Program-made: the position numbers and the translations under genes
Assembly: GCA_002366755.1 (NCBI GenBank)
Contig: DFBV01000149.1
Span: 374-12,676 of the forward strand
Length of the DNA: 12,303 nt
Reading direction: 5' to 3'
From: Anaerolineales bacterium UBA3071
Lineage (GTDB): Bacteria > Chloroflexota > Anaerolineae > UBA3071
Shown: one piece after another, positions 1-6,044 of the stretch
Position numbering within the stretch: the first letter of the stretch is position 1
Layout: every line of letters starts with the position of its first letter
The notes under the pieces: model-generated
The model's input: the letters and a program-made list of their open reading frames with translations, nothing else
Databases searched by the model: none
Told to the model about the DNA's origin: nothing

Positions 1-381
1 CAGCACCACGCCATGCACCCCGGCCGCTTCAGCCGTGCGCAGCAGTGCGCCGACGTTGCGGGGATCTTCGAAATGGTCGAGCACCAACAACAGGGGCGGC
101 TCGCCGCGCTGCTCGGCCAGGGCAAGAATGGCCGCCAGGTCCGCGTAAGGGTAAGCCGATGCTTCTAGCACCACTCCCTGGTGCTTGACCTTCAGTTGAT
201 CCAGCTCCCGCCGCTCGACCCTCAGCACCGCGCAGCCAGCCAGCTCGGCCAGGGACACGATCTCGGCGAGGATGCCCGTTTCCCGCACCCCTTCGGCCAG
301 CAAGAGACGGGTGGCCCGCCGTCGCCCCGCCCGCAGTGCTTCCCGCACCACCTGCCGCCCGTACACTTGTTCGCTCATCAT
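1..381 (-). CDS. rlmB: RlmB/TrmH-type 23S rRNA 2'-O-ribose methyltransferase (N-terminal part, runs off window)
   Basis: Only the first 127 codons are present; the gene continues beyond base 1. The protein starts MMSEQVYGRQVVREAL, the small substrate-binding domain typical of RlmB (roughly residues 1-75). It then enters the SpoU/TrmH catalytic domain with LDHFEDPRNVGALLRTAEA (about residues 101-119), which is SPOUT motif 1 with its conserved Asn and Arg. RlmB-type enzymes use S-adenosylmethionine to methylate a 23S rRNA ribose in the cytoplasm; related TrmH-family enzymes modify other sites, so the exact target is inferred. There are two consecutive ATG codons (381 and 378) and no clear Shine-Dalgarno site, so the start is uncertain by one codon. 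A heptamer tandem repeat lies directly upstream. The SPOUT motif was read directly from the sequence. Confidence 0.88.
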   Translation of the reverse strand, partial: MMSEQVYGRQVVREALRAGRRRATRLLLAEGVRETGILAEIVSLAELAGCAVLRVERRELDQLKVKHQGVVLEASAYPYADLAAILALAEQRGEPPLLLVLDHFEDPRNVGALLRTAEAAGVHGVVL

Positions 382-393
382 TATGGAAGTTAA

Positions 394-421
394 AAGTTGG
401 AAGTTGGAAGTTGGAAGTTGG
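394..421. repeat. Heptamer tandem repeat (AAGTTGG x4)
   Basis: Four perfect head-to-tail copies of AAGTTGG, followed by a partial AAGG and preceded by a degenerate unit. The repeat sits 13 bp upstream of the rRNA methyltransferase start, in the 125-bp gap after the class I methyltransferase gene. It resembles the short tandemly repeated repeats (7-bp STRRs) known from filamentous cyanobacteria. No promoter is visible in this gap. Confidence 0.9.
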
Positions 422-463
422 AAGGCAGACTCGACGCCCCCCTGCTCCCCTGCGTCCCTATTC

Positions 464-527
464 AGCCGATGAAGCCGGCTCAACCGATGTTATCCGCTCC
501 ATCGGCTCAATCGGCTGACTCGGCTGA
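464..527. repeat. Degenerate 9-bp tandem repeat across a stop codon
   Basis: Successive 9-mers of the type ATCGGCTGA/ATCGGCTCA/CTCGGCTGA occupy 501-527. More degenerate units (AGCCGATGA, AGCCGGCTC, AACCGATGT) occupy 464-490. The repeat contains the last residues (SAESAD) and the TGA stop (507-509) of the class I methyltransferase, so the C-terminus of that protein is made of repeat sequence. Confidence 0.8.
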
Positions 528-1289
528 CCGCTTCTCGGCGACGAGAACGATTCCCGTGCCTACCGGCAGCGGGGCCAGCTTCAGCAGTCGCGCCTCCAGC
601 CAGCCCACACCATTGAGAACCGTGTTCACCAGGGGCGGCGCAGGCTCCATCTCCACCTGGTACGCCTCGTCGTCGAAGTGCGGCGAAGCCAGGTCTGGCT
701 CCCTTTCCGCCCCACGGCGCAGCAGGATGAGCGCTGCGGCCAGGGGAAACACGAGGAAGTTGTTGTAGGAACCGCGCAGCGTGCGGAGGCCGACGCTGGC
801 CAGCTTGCACCGTAGTTCTGGCACCGTATAGCGCCGGTGGTGCGCATTGAGCACGTCGTTGTGGCTCCAGAGCCACATGAAGGCAGGCACGGTCACCAAC
901 AGCTTGCCGCCCGGCTTCAGCACTCGCCAGCACTCGCTGAAGACCGCCATCTCCCCTTCGTCAGGCACGTGCTCCACGGTGTCCAGCAGCGCCACCAGGT
1001 CGAATTCACCATCCTCGAAGGGCAGGTCCTCGGCCAGCCCTTCCCTCACGTCCAGTCCGCGTTGCCGAGCCACAGTTAGCGGCAGTGGGTTGTTGTCCAC
1101 ACCCACCACGTGACCGTAGTGCGCCAGATGATGGGCCATGTTCCCTGCCCCGCAGCCGACATCAAGCACACGGCGATCCTTTCCCGGCCCCGCGTAGCGA
1201 TCCAGGTAGACCAAGATGGCCCGCGTGCGGGTAGCGAACCACCAGTGTTTATCCTCTTCCAGCAAAGTCAGCATCGGTGTCAAAGGCAT
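507..1289 (-). CDS. Class I SAM-dependent methyltransferase
   Basis: A 260-residue protein with a Rossmann-fold methyltransferase domain. Motif I is VLDVGCGAGNMA (about residues 41-52), an acidic residue ends the second strand (VVGVDNN), LVALLDTVEHVPD is the motif IV region, and WRVLKPGGKLLVTVPA is the post-motif segment. The N-terminal HWWFATRTRAI resembles methyltransferases found among surface-polysaccharide or lipid genes; the substrate cannot be read from sequence. After about residue 170 there is a hydrophobic stretch (NNFLVFPLAAALILLRR) that may touch the membrane. The start follows the DUF6506-like gene by 9 bp. An AGGAGG box lies about 14 nt upstream, inside the end of that gene, so translational coupling is likely. 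The final residues are encoded by a 9-bp tandem repeat. Confidence 0.9.
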   Translation of the reverse strand: MPLTPMLTLLEEDKHWWFATRTRAILVYLDRYAGPGKDRRVLDVGCGAGNMAHHLAHYGHVVGVDNNPLPLTVARQRGLDVREGLAEDLPFEDGEFDLVALLDTVEHVPDEGEMAVFSECWRVLKPGGKLLVTVPAFMWLWSHNDVLNAHHRRYTVPELRCKLASVGLRTLRGSYNNFLVFPLAAALILLRRGAEREPDLASPHFDDEAYQVEMEPAPPLVNTVLNGVGWLEARLLKLAPLPVGTGIVLVAEKRSAESAD

Positions 1290-1298
1290 GATCTTGTC

Positions 1299-1649
1299 TC
1301 AAATCCTCCTCTGAAGGGAATTTCGTCCTTTTTCTGAGAAATAGCCTTCCCTTTTCCTTACCGCCGCTGAAACCCTGCTGCTTGGACCGTCTCCTCTGGC
1401 TACGGCAACAGCAACGTTCTCCCCCACCGCTTCCGCTATCTCCGCCACATCTCCATGTGTAAATCCTGGGCAGAGGAGGATTGAGTGAATACCTTCCTCT
1501 TTGACCAGCTTTCTGCACACTTCAACTGCCTGATCTTGATCCTTGACTACCACTACAAAGAGCTTGTACCTGGACGTTTCAATCACGCCCCTGTGCTTCT
1601 CTGGTTCTGCATCCGGGGCATGGGCAAGGAAGACCACTTTAAATGCCAT
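1299..1649 (-). CDS. Small DUF6506-like protein
   Basis: About 116 residues, beginning MAFKVVFLAHAPDAEPEKHR and continuing with KLFVVVVKDQDQAVEVCRKL and SILLCPGFTHGDVAEIAEAVGENVAVAVARGDGPSS. This alternating strand/helix pattern matches my memory of the DUF6506 family, of unknown function. The assignment is from memory, not a search. Start choice: an AGGAGG box at 1663-1658 is only 2 nt from the ATG at 1655 but 8 nt from the in-frame ATG at 1649, so 1649 is preferred. The last 20 or so residues (REGYFSEKGRNSLQRRI) are basic and look like an extension. The gene precedes the class I methyltransferase by 9 bp and is probably co-transcribed with it. Confidence 0.7.
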   Translation of the reverse strand: MAFKVVFLAHAPDAEPEKHRGVIETSRYKLFVVVVKDQDQAVEVCRKLVKEEGIHSILLCPGFTHGDVAEIAEAVGENVAVAVARGDGPSSRVSAAVRKREGYFSEKGRNSLQRRI

Positions 1650-1698
1650 ATTCATCGCCTCCTATTGTAGTTCTTATGTGGACGGGCTTGGGCATTTC

Positions 1699-1787
1699 AT
1701 TCAACGTCCAGGGGTTTGCGAAGGCCCGCCACAGGCGTGCTTTGGGCAAAGCGCCGAAGGCGCGGAGCCGCAAACGTTTTGTTATCC
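1699..1787 (-). other. attC-like recombination site, candidate 1
   Basis: Read on the minus strand, an 89-bp imperfect palindrome begins GGATAAC, has a 5-nt spacer, then GTTTGCG (1775-1769). It continues with a GC-rich arm region, CGCAAAC (1720-1714), an 8-nt spacer, and GTTGAAT (1705-1699). GTTGAAT fits the attC R' consensus GTTRRRY exactly. GTTTGCG/CGCAAAC pair perfectly as L''/L' boxes. GGATAAC is a degenerate R''. Inside is a second palindrome, GCTTTG-GG-CAAAGC (1739-1752), extended by GGCG/GCC around an unpaired base. The site starts 11 bp after the GIY-YIG gene stop, which is where an integron cassette carries its attC. No integrase is in the window. A family of chromosomal palindromes is the alternative. 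Confidence 0.45.
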
Positions 1788-1797
1788 GCTGTGGCAC

Positions 1798-2223
1798 TTA
1801 CTCTCGTCTATTCAGCGGTGGCAGTTCACCGTGTTCAGTATCGCACTGCGAAAGAAGGCGTTTTTCTAGCTTTCTTGCATCGTCAGCGCTGGGACATTCC
1901 ACAGAAGACAACTCAAGATCATCTGTCCGCTCAATCAGAGCCCGTATGCGCTGATTGGTCCTCTGCGTGGGACCAGGATGAAAGTACTGCCGGATCCTGC
2001 CCTTCAGACCTTGCACACTGGCGGCGGAGCCGATATAGGCGATATCTGTCTCCCCCACGAATCGGCCAAATGGCCGCCTGCGGCGAATGACATACACGCC
2101 GGCCGCCGCTGGTAAACTGGCTATCAGCGTGTGCTCTGAGTCTGGGCGGAATCGCTGCCACGTTGCAAAGCCTTCTCGAAGCAAATCACTGCTGTTCATA
2201 TACCGCCACTGATTGAATACCAT
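1798..2223 (-). CDS. Small GIY-YIG nuclease-domain protein
   Basis: 141 residues from the first ATG. The GIY-YIG fold is visible: GVYVI (42-46) and AYIGSA (62-67) are the two signature strands. KGRIRQYF (74-81) carries the conserved arginine. DARKLEKRLL (116-125) places the likely metal-binding glutamate at about residue 120, and PPLNRRE ends the domain with the usual Asn. All expected catalytic positions look filled, so a metal-dependent DNA endonuclease is plausible, but the cellular role is unknown. No zinc-finger or NUMOD domain follows, unlike homing endonucleases. The first ATG lacks a Shine-Dalgarno site; the in-frame ATG at 2199 has a weak GTGGCGG upstream and could be the true start. 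The gene lies between two attC-like sites, suggesting a mobile gene cassette. Confidence 0.82.
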   Translation of the reverse strand: MVFNQWRYMNSSDLLREGFATWQRFRPDSEHTLIASLPAAAGVYVIRRRRPFGRFVGETDIAYIGSAASVQGLKGRIRQYFHPGPTQRTNQRIRALIERTDDLELSSVECPSADDARKLEKRLLSQCDTEHGELPPLNRRE

Positions 2224-2238
2224 TGCGGATAATCATCA

Positions 2239-2277
2239 ATGAGCCGGAAATTCCGCTTCGCTCCATTTCCGGCTCAT
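2239..2277. repeat. Perfect 13-bp inverted repeat (hairpin/cruciform)
   Basis: ATGAGCCGGAAAT (2239-2251) and ATTTCCGGCTCAT (2265-2277) are perfect reverse complements separated by 13 nt. The hairpin lies just upstream of the GIY-YIG gene and touches the end of attC-like candidate 2. It could be part of that site, a separate palindromic element, or a transcription terminator for the upstream gene. No proper T-run follows it on the minus strand. Confidence 0.85.
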
Positions 2278-2345
2278 CATTTTTGGGCTTTGCGAAGTGC
2301 GAAGCATTTGGGCGAATGCAGTGAGCCGCAAAGCCCGTGTTAGCC
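2271..2345 (-). other. attC-like recombination site, candidate 2
   Basis: On the minus strand the site begins GGCTAAC (2345-2339), one mismatch from the R'' consensus RYYYAAC. It then has GGGCTTTGCG (2336-2327), an internal hairpin GCATT...AATGC (2304-2319), and the pairing arm CGCAAAGCCC (2294-2285). The far end lacks a clear GTTRRRY box, so it is degenerate there. It shares with candidate 1 the segments TTTGCGAAG and GAGCCGCAAA-(6 nt)-GTTA-CC on the plus strand with identical spacing. It lies 56 bp after the SH3b lipoprotein gene stop, the cassette-end position. The stretch 2346-2400 beyond it shows nothing recognisable. Confidence 0.4.
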
Positions 2346-2400
2346 GACCCGAAGGGAGTGCGGAGTTCGCCCGCCCTACCGATCTACTCCAAAATATCCT

Positions 2401-3207
2401 TCACTCTAACAATGGGTGAATGTAGTCAGCAATGCACCAACCTTTCACGCCGTCCCGGGTGCCTACTTGCCACCAAGTGCTATCATTAGTCTGTTCCAGT
2501 CCCCCTAGTACTCGAAGAAATGCACCTTCGTCTAATACGGCCAACGTTGGGAAGTTGTAACCAACTCCTTCACGAAGTCTTACACCACGACCCTCTGTAC
2601 CAATGACCACAACGTTGCAGTTAATAACCACCCTCCCGTTTTGACACTTGCTGCTCGGCCCCCTAAGACTTTCTAGCTCTTGTAGCGCCTGAGCAACGGC
2701 AGTAGCAGTCGCTTGAGGGGCGATTGTGGCCTCTGCAATGGCAGTAGCGGTTGCTTCCAAAGCAGCCATAGCCTCGATGGTCGCCCGTGTCGCTGTAGCT
2801 GCAGCATCTAGCTTGGCCCTCTCTTCTGCAGTCAATTGAAAATGCATCCACGACTCGCACTGCCATTGTTCTCCCACCTTCTTGCATTCTACTTTGGCTT
2901 TGTGCTCAAGCCATGGCTCCTCGGGGCTCTCCTTGAATTCGGCCATGATGTGCATGGTGGCGAAGGTGCCATCGTTGTAAATCACATCGTAACGCGCATT
3001 TCTGTACGGCGTGCCCGCTTGTTGCGCCCGGATCTCAAATGCAACCTTGGCGGCACAGCCTCAGGTGAAGCACGTACTGGCTCCACGAGGCCTGCTTCTT
3101 CCAGTGCCTTCCGCTGCTCGCTTGGCCCTCCGCAGGCCACAAAACTGAGCATCACTATAAGCACACTCAGTAAAGAAGCTCATCATGTCTAACCGTTTGG
3201 TTCTCAT
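2401..3207 (-). pseudogene. SH3b-domain lipoprotein, readable only with two compensating frame changes
   Basis: The start is set by AAGGAG placed 8 nt before the ATG at 3207, giving the basic n-region MRTKRLDMM. The hydrophobic signal core and lipobox (ASLLSVLIVMLSFVACGG) are in another frame, entered near 3180. The first frame resumes near 3060 as AKVAFEIRAQQAGTPYRN and runs to the stop at 2401. The mature part has a cysteine-containing region (KVECKKVGEQWQCES), an Ala/Thr-rich helical linker (about 50 residues), and a C-terminal bacterial SH3 domain (GRGVRLREGVGYNFPTLAVL...VKGWCIADYI). SH3b domains bind peptidoglycan or proteins outside the cell. One extra and one missing base would restore a single frame of roughly 268 codons. 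It is either a young pseudogene or a pair of sequence errors. Confidence 0.7.
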
Positions 3208-3257
3208 TGTTACATCTCCTTGCACAAAGAAAGGGGCGGGCGAATTTCGGTTAATTC

Positions 3258-3360
3258 ATCGGTATGCGAACCTATTCCTTTCGCCTGCCTCTGGTTCGTC
3301 CAGGGCCTCTACTTGGCGTCACCAGCGGACACACCCCTCCAGTCCTCGCCAGCGTCGGAG
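3258..3360 (-). repeat. ~100-bp leader repeat, copy A
   Basis: This imperfect copy of 3999-4098 lies in the leader of the SH3b lipoprotein gene, ending about 50 nt before its start. Shared blocks, read on the minus strand, are GGTGTGTCC, GGTGACG-CAAGTAGAGGCCC and GGACGA. Downstream of the core, CTGG-ACGAA-CCAG can form a small hairpin. The flanking pieces 3208-3257 and 3361-3404 contain the lipoprotein ribosome binding site and nothing else I can identify. No convincing promoter precedes this copy. Confidence 0.75.
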
Positions 3361-3404
3361 AACAGAGACGAGCGTAGGCGTCCTTTTGCGAGCCAGAGAC
3401 GTAG

Positions 3405-3749
3405 TCATAGCTCAATGCTCAGCACAATTGCCAATGCCCTGGTGATTTCTTGCATCGTTGTGTCGGAGAGTTTTCCCAGTCGCCGCGCAAACCTTTCCTG
3501 TGCCACCGAGCGCACCTGGAAAGCGTCTGCTGCCGAAGGCTTATCCAGACTATTCTCTGCATCGGGTTCCAGCCGAACCATCCACGGTGCTACAGCATAG
3601 CGATCTTTCCATTCGGTGACAGGGACGATGACTTTCAGCGGCAAAATCCCGATGGCATCATCGTTTACGATGACTGCGGGGCGGGTTTTCTTGATCTCAG
3701 CGCCGACCGTGGGGTCCAAATTGATGAGCCAGATTTCGCCTCTACGCAT
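3405..3749 (-). CDS. mazF: MazF/PemK-family toxin (mRNA interferase)
   Basis: 114 residues, the usual length for the family. MRRGEIWLINLDPTVGAEIKKTRPAVIVND... is the classic MazF start, with the GEIW strand and the conserved Arg in KKTRPAVIV (Arg23). The second half has the family pattern of a conserved Ser (DKPSAADAFQVRSVAQERF) and a terminal helix (LGKLSDTTMQEITRALAIVL). MazF toxins cleave mRNA at short single-stranded motifs and are held inactive by a co-expressed antitoxin. The start codon overlaps the antitoxin stop by 8 nt, so translation is coupled and the antitoxin is made first, as usual for type II modules. Base composition does not stand out. Confidence 0.92.
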   Translation of the reverse strand: MRRGEIWLINLDPTVGAEIKKTRPAVIVNDDAIGILPLKVIVPVTEWKDRYAVAPWMVRLEPDAENSLDKPSAADAFQVRSVAQERFARRLGKLSDTTMQEITRALAIVLSIEL

Positions 3750-3981
3750 AAAAGTCCTCGCTGTCGAGAGTCGTGAAGATGGTCAGTTCGCCGCCCGCTG
3801 CATAATCCTGTAGTAGAGCCTCAGCTGCCGCAGCCAATTGACGTTTTCTCTCTGCCTGGGTCAGTGGCTGGACCGCTTGCTGAAGCTCCTCACGAATGAG
3901 ACGCAAGGCGGCCTCGACAAATGTTAGGCGCTCTGGGATCGTAAACTTCTTGAGTTCTTCCAATACTTCTACTTGTGCCAT
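3742..3981 (-). CDS. Putative antitoxin of the MazF module (non-MazE type)
   Basis: 79 residues from MAQVEVLEELKKFTIPERLTFVEAALRLI. The start at 3981 is chosen because GAGGAG precedes it by a normal distance; an open frame extends upstream but only through the repeated leader. The protein is predicted to be mostly helical, and I see neither the SpoVT/AbrB fold of MazE nor a clear ribbon-helix-helix. The N-terminal pattern (helix, PERL, helix rich in Leu and Glu) resembles small antitoxins common beside PIN, RelE or MazF toxins in Cyanobacteria and Chloroflexota. The C-terminal acidic tail (TTLDSEDFYA) could fill the toxin's basic groove. Role is inferred from operon position and size. Confidence 0.8.
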   Translation of the reverse strand: MAQVEVLEELKKFTIPERLTFVEAALRLIREELQQAVQPLTQAERKRQLAAAAEALLQDYAAGGELTIFTTLDSEDFYA

Positions 3982-3998
3982 ATCTTCTCCTCGTCGTG

Positions 3999-4098
3999 AT
4001 GGGTATCCGAGCCTTTTCTTCGTTTGCTTCCAGTCGTCCGGGCCTCTACTTGACGTCACCGGAGGACACACCTCCCTGCAGACCTCCAGGGCGTAGGG
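3999..4098 (-). repeat. ~100-bp leader repeat, copy B
   Basis: This second copy of the leader element ends about 18 nt before the antitoxin start. On the minus strand it has a perfect small hairpin, GGAGG-TGTGT-CCTCC. A second stem, CCGG-ACGA-CTGG, corresponds to CTGG-ACGAA-CCAG in copy A, with a G-U pair replacing a Watson-Crick pair. The inferred promoter at 4101-4129 would start transcription near 4094, so nearly all of this copy would be in the mRNA 5' leader. Confidence 0.75.
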
Positions 4099-4100
4099 CT

Positions 4101-4129
4101 ATTGTACCTCAATTTACCCCAAAAGCCAA
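4101..4129 (-). promoter_or_regulatory. Predicted sigma70-type promoter of the toxin-antitoxin operon
   Basis: On the minus strand, TTGGCT (4129-4124) and TACAAT (4106-4101) are separated by exactly 17 nt. A TTTTGGGG block lies within the spacer, 10 nt upstream of the TACAAT, the same arrangement as at two other promoters in this window. It directs transcription into the leader repeat and the antitoxin gene. The rest of the gap up to 4302 holds no gene or structure I can support. Confidence 0.6.
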
Positions 4130-4302
4130 GCCGCCATCCGCATGGGAAAACGAAGCAGTTCCACGTCACGCAAATCCCTGCTAAAAACAGGCGCGGAACA
4201 GCCCCCGAATCAGGTGGCAAGCAGCATCAACCCCTGTCGCTGCTCAAGGTTCCCGCCATCTGCTGAGCCTATGTCGCCGAACTGCTTCGAAAACCCCGCA
4301 TG

Positions 4303-4692
4303 TCAGCGAGCGCGCAGCAGCAGCGGCAGGTAGCGCTGGCGACGAGGTGTCAGAGTTATGGAGAAAAGAAGGCCCGGCTGCGCAGCGAGGTCCACCACGA
4401 AACGCGCCCTGTGCCCGTCCAGCACCCGATAAGGCAAGGCGGCCACGGGCGCGCCGGTGGGGTCGAGGCGTTGGACCGCAAGCCCTGTCACGCTATCCAG
4501 AGCCAACGTGGCAGTGAACACCATCGGCTCAAGGAGACCCTTCGACAGCGATGGCGGCCAGGTCAGCCAGCCCTTCCATCGGATGGTTCGCCCATGCCTC
4601 ATTGTGAATCACCCAGCCGGTGGAGGACCACTCCGGCACGTCGGGCCACCAGGGATGATCCCAGTATGCAGCAACAGCTTGTACTTGCCCAT
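4303..4692 (-). pseudogene. Small unrecognised gene with two compensating frame changes
   Basis: GGGAGGTG (4706-4699) lies 6 nt before the ATG at 4692, which reads MGKYKLLLH. Protein-like sequence then continues in another frame as WDHPWWPDVPEWSSTGWVIH and NEAWANHPMEGLADLAAIAVEGS. From about 4548 it returns to the first frame as LEPMVFTATLALDSVTGLAVQRL and continues to RYLPLLLRAR and the stop at 4303. One missing base near 4663 and one extra base near 4550 would restore about 130 codons. The Trp-rich, strand-like composition suggests a small cytoplasmic beta protein, but I do not recognise a family. Alternatives are the tail of a larger decayed gene, or sequence error. It follows the GT9 gene by 115 bp. 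Confidence 0.45.
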
Positions 4693-4807
4693 CCTGGTCA
4701 CCTCCCAGGGTTCCGTCAGCGGAAGAGCGGAAGGAACGGAAGGTTCTGCCTTTTCCGCTCTCTGCGTTGTCCCGCTGACCAGATCCGTTGCTATCCCGCT
4801 ATCTGCG

Positions 4808-6019
4808 CTACCATGCGCCGGCCAGCAACGATTCGGCTTCGGCCAGCACCTGCTCGACGCGGATGTCTCGCACGCAGGGATGAGCGTGCAACTCCTCGGC
4901 AGGGAAGTCCAGCCGGTTGCAGGGCACGCAGGGCCAATCGCTGGTCAGCACGCGGTGGCGGTACGGGTCGCCCCAGGGCCCGAAGGCGCTCGCATCTACC
5001 GGCCCGTAGAGATGCACAGTGGGTGTGCCCACGGCCACGGCCACATGCAGCGCCCCACAGTCAGGGCCGATCACCAGCCGGCAGCAGCGGTACAGCGCCG
5101 CCAGTTGCCCTGGCGTCGTATCACCAGCGGCGACGAGCGGGTCCGTCCGCGTGCGAGCAGCCACTGCCCAGGCCAAGTCCAGCTCACTGCCCGAGCCGGT
5201 GAGCACGATCTGTGCGCCGCGCCGCTCGGCTAGCACATCGGCCACGGCCGCCCACTTCTCAGGCATCCACAGCTTAACCGCCGCTCCCGCGCCGGGATGA
5301 ATGGCCACCAGAGGACGGTCGGGCACCACACCCTGCAAGAGCAGCCAACGCCCAACCCAGGCGTCCTCTGCAGTCGTCGGTGCAAACCCCAGCGGAGAGT
5401 CATTCCAATCGCCAGCCCTGTCCTCAGCATTTCGTATCTGATATCTGATACTGGATACCAGGTCCAGATTCTGCTGCGCCTCATGTCTCCCCACAACATA
5501 GGGTACCGCTTGCGTGAGGAATGGGCGCACCTCGGGAATGGCGTAGCCGATGCGATGAGGGACGCGGGCCACCGCTGCCAGGAGGGCACCCCACCAATGG
5601 TCAAAGCGCATGATCAGCGCCAGATCGAAGCGGTGTCTACGGAGTCTGCGGGCTTCCTGCAGCAACAGACGATAGGGGGCGAGCAGTGAGCCTTGGGGCT
5701 GCCGTGTGAATCCCGGGAAGGGAGAGGTGATGACCTCATCCACGTATGGGCAACGTCCCACCACCTCCCGCCCCCAGGGGCCGACCAGCAGCGTGATGTG
5801 CGCTTCGGGAAAGCCTTCTCTCAACCGGCGCAGCGCGGGGGTCAGGAAGAGCAGGTCGCCGAGATGGTCTGGGCGAACGACAAGTAGAGAAGACAGAGAC
5901 GAAGGAGATGAAAGAGAAGCGGGAAAGAAAGGGGATAGGGGACGGACCGCCAGGCCCAGTGCACGCAACACAACCAGCCGCCATTGTTGCCGGGCAGTCC
6001 GGCGCGGGATCCACCTCAT
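4808..6019 (-). CDS. Glycosyltransferase family 9 (heptosyltransferase-like)
   Basis: 403 residues from MRWIPRRTARQQWRL. An open frame extends 75 codons further but overlaps the preceding GT4 gene, so the ATG at 6019 is chosen (weak AAGAGA upstream). GT9 features: LLVVRPDHLGDLLFLTPALRRL (near residue 50), VAIHPGAG (about 238-245), and the nucleotide-sugar site VIGPDCGALHVAVAVGTPTV with HLYGP just after (about 316-339). A C-terminal CVPC...CVRD cysteine cluster is also seen in many family members. Family enzymes transfer heptose or similar sugars to a lipid-linked or surface glycan at the inner membrane face; donor and acceptor here are unknown. A low-complexity Ser/Pro/Leu run (residues 28-45) and the segment SSIRYQIRN near residue 190 are encoded by simple repeats and look like in-frame insertions. 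It forms an operon with the GT4 gene. Confidence 0.9.
   Translation of the reverse strand: MRWIPRRTARQQWRLVVLRALGLAVRPLSPFFPASLSSPSSLSSLLVVRPDHLGDLLFLTPALRRLREGFPEAHITLLVGPWGREVVGRCPYVDEVITSPFPGFTRQPQGSLLAPYRLLLQEARRLRRHRFDLALIMRFDHWWGALLAAVARVPHRIGYAIPEVRPFLTQAVPYVVGRHEAQQNLDLVSSIRYQIRNAEDRAGDWNDSPLGFAPTTAEDAWVGRWLLLQGVVPDRPLVAIHPGAGAAVKLWMPEKWAAVADVLAERRGAQIVLTGSGSELDLAWAVAARTRTDPLVAAGDTTPGQLAALYRCCRLVIGPDCGALHVAVAVGTPTVHLYGPVDASAFGPWGDPYRHRVLTSDWPCVPCNRLDFPAEELHAHPCVRDIRVEQVLAEAESLLAGAW
5434..5461. repeat. 7-bp periodic repeat inside the GT9 gene
   Basis: Successive heptamers GTATCTG, ATATCTG, ATACTGG and ATACCAG lie within the coding sequence. They encode the odd hydrophilic segment around SSIRYQIRN, between the usual NLDL helix and the second domain. 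The reading frame is kept. Confidence 0.7.
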
Positions 6020-6044
6020 TTCTCTTGTTTCGCTTCTGTCCCTC

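Noticed and set aside
394..421. CRISPR-like array
   Set aside because: Units are 7 bp and directly adjacent with no spacers; this is a simple tandem repeat.
2239..2277. Rho-independent terminator for a plus-strand transcript
   Set aside because: The hairpin is strong, but no plus-strand gene precedes it and the following T-tract is short and interrupted.
4300..5233. Plus-strand open frames of 250-300 codons
   Set aside because: They mirror the GC-rich GT9 gene, are Arg/Pro/Ala-rich, and have no ribosome site or recognisable motif.
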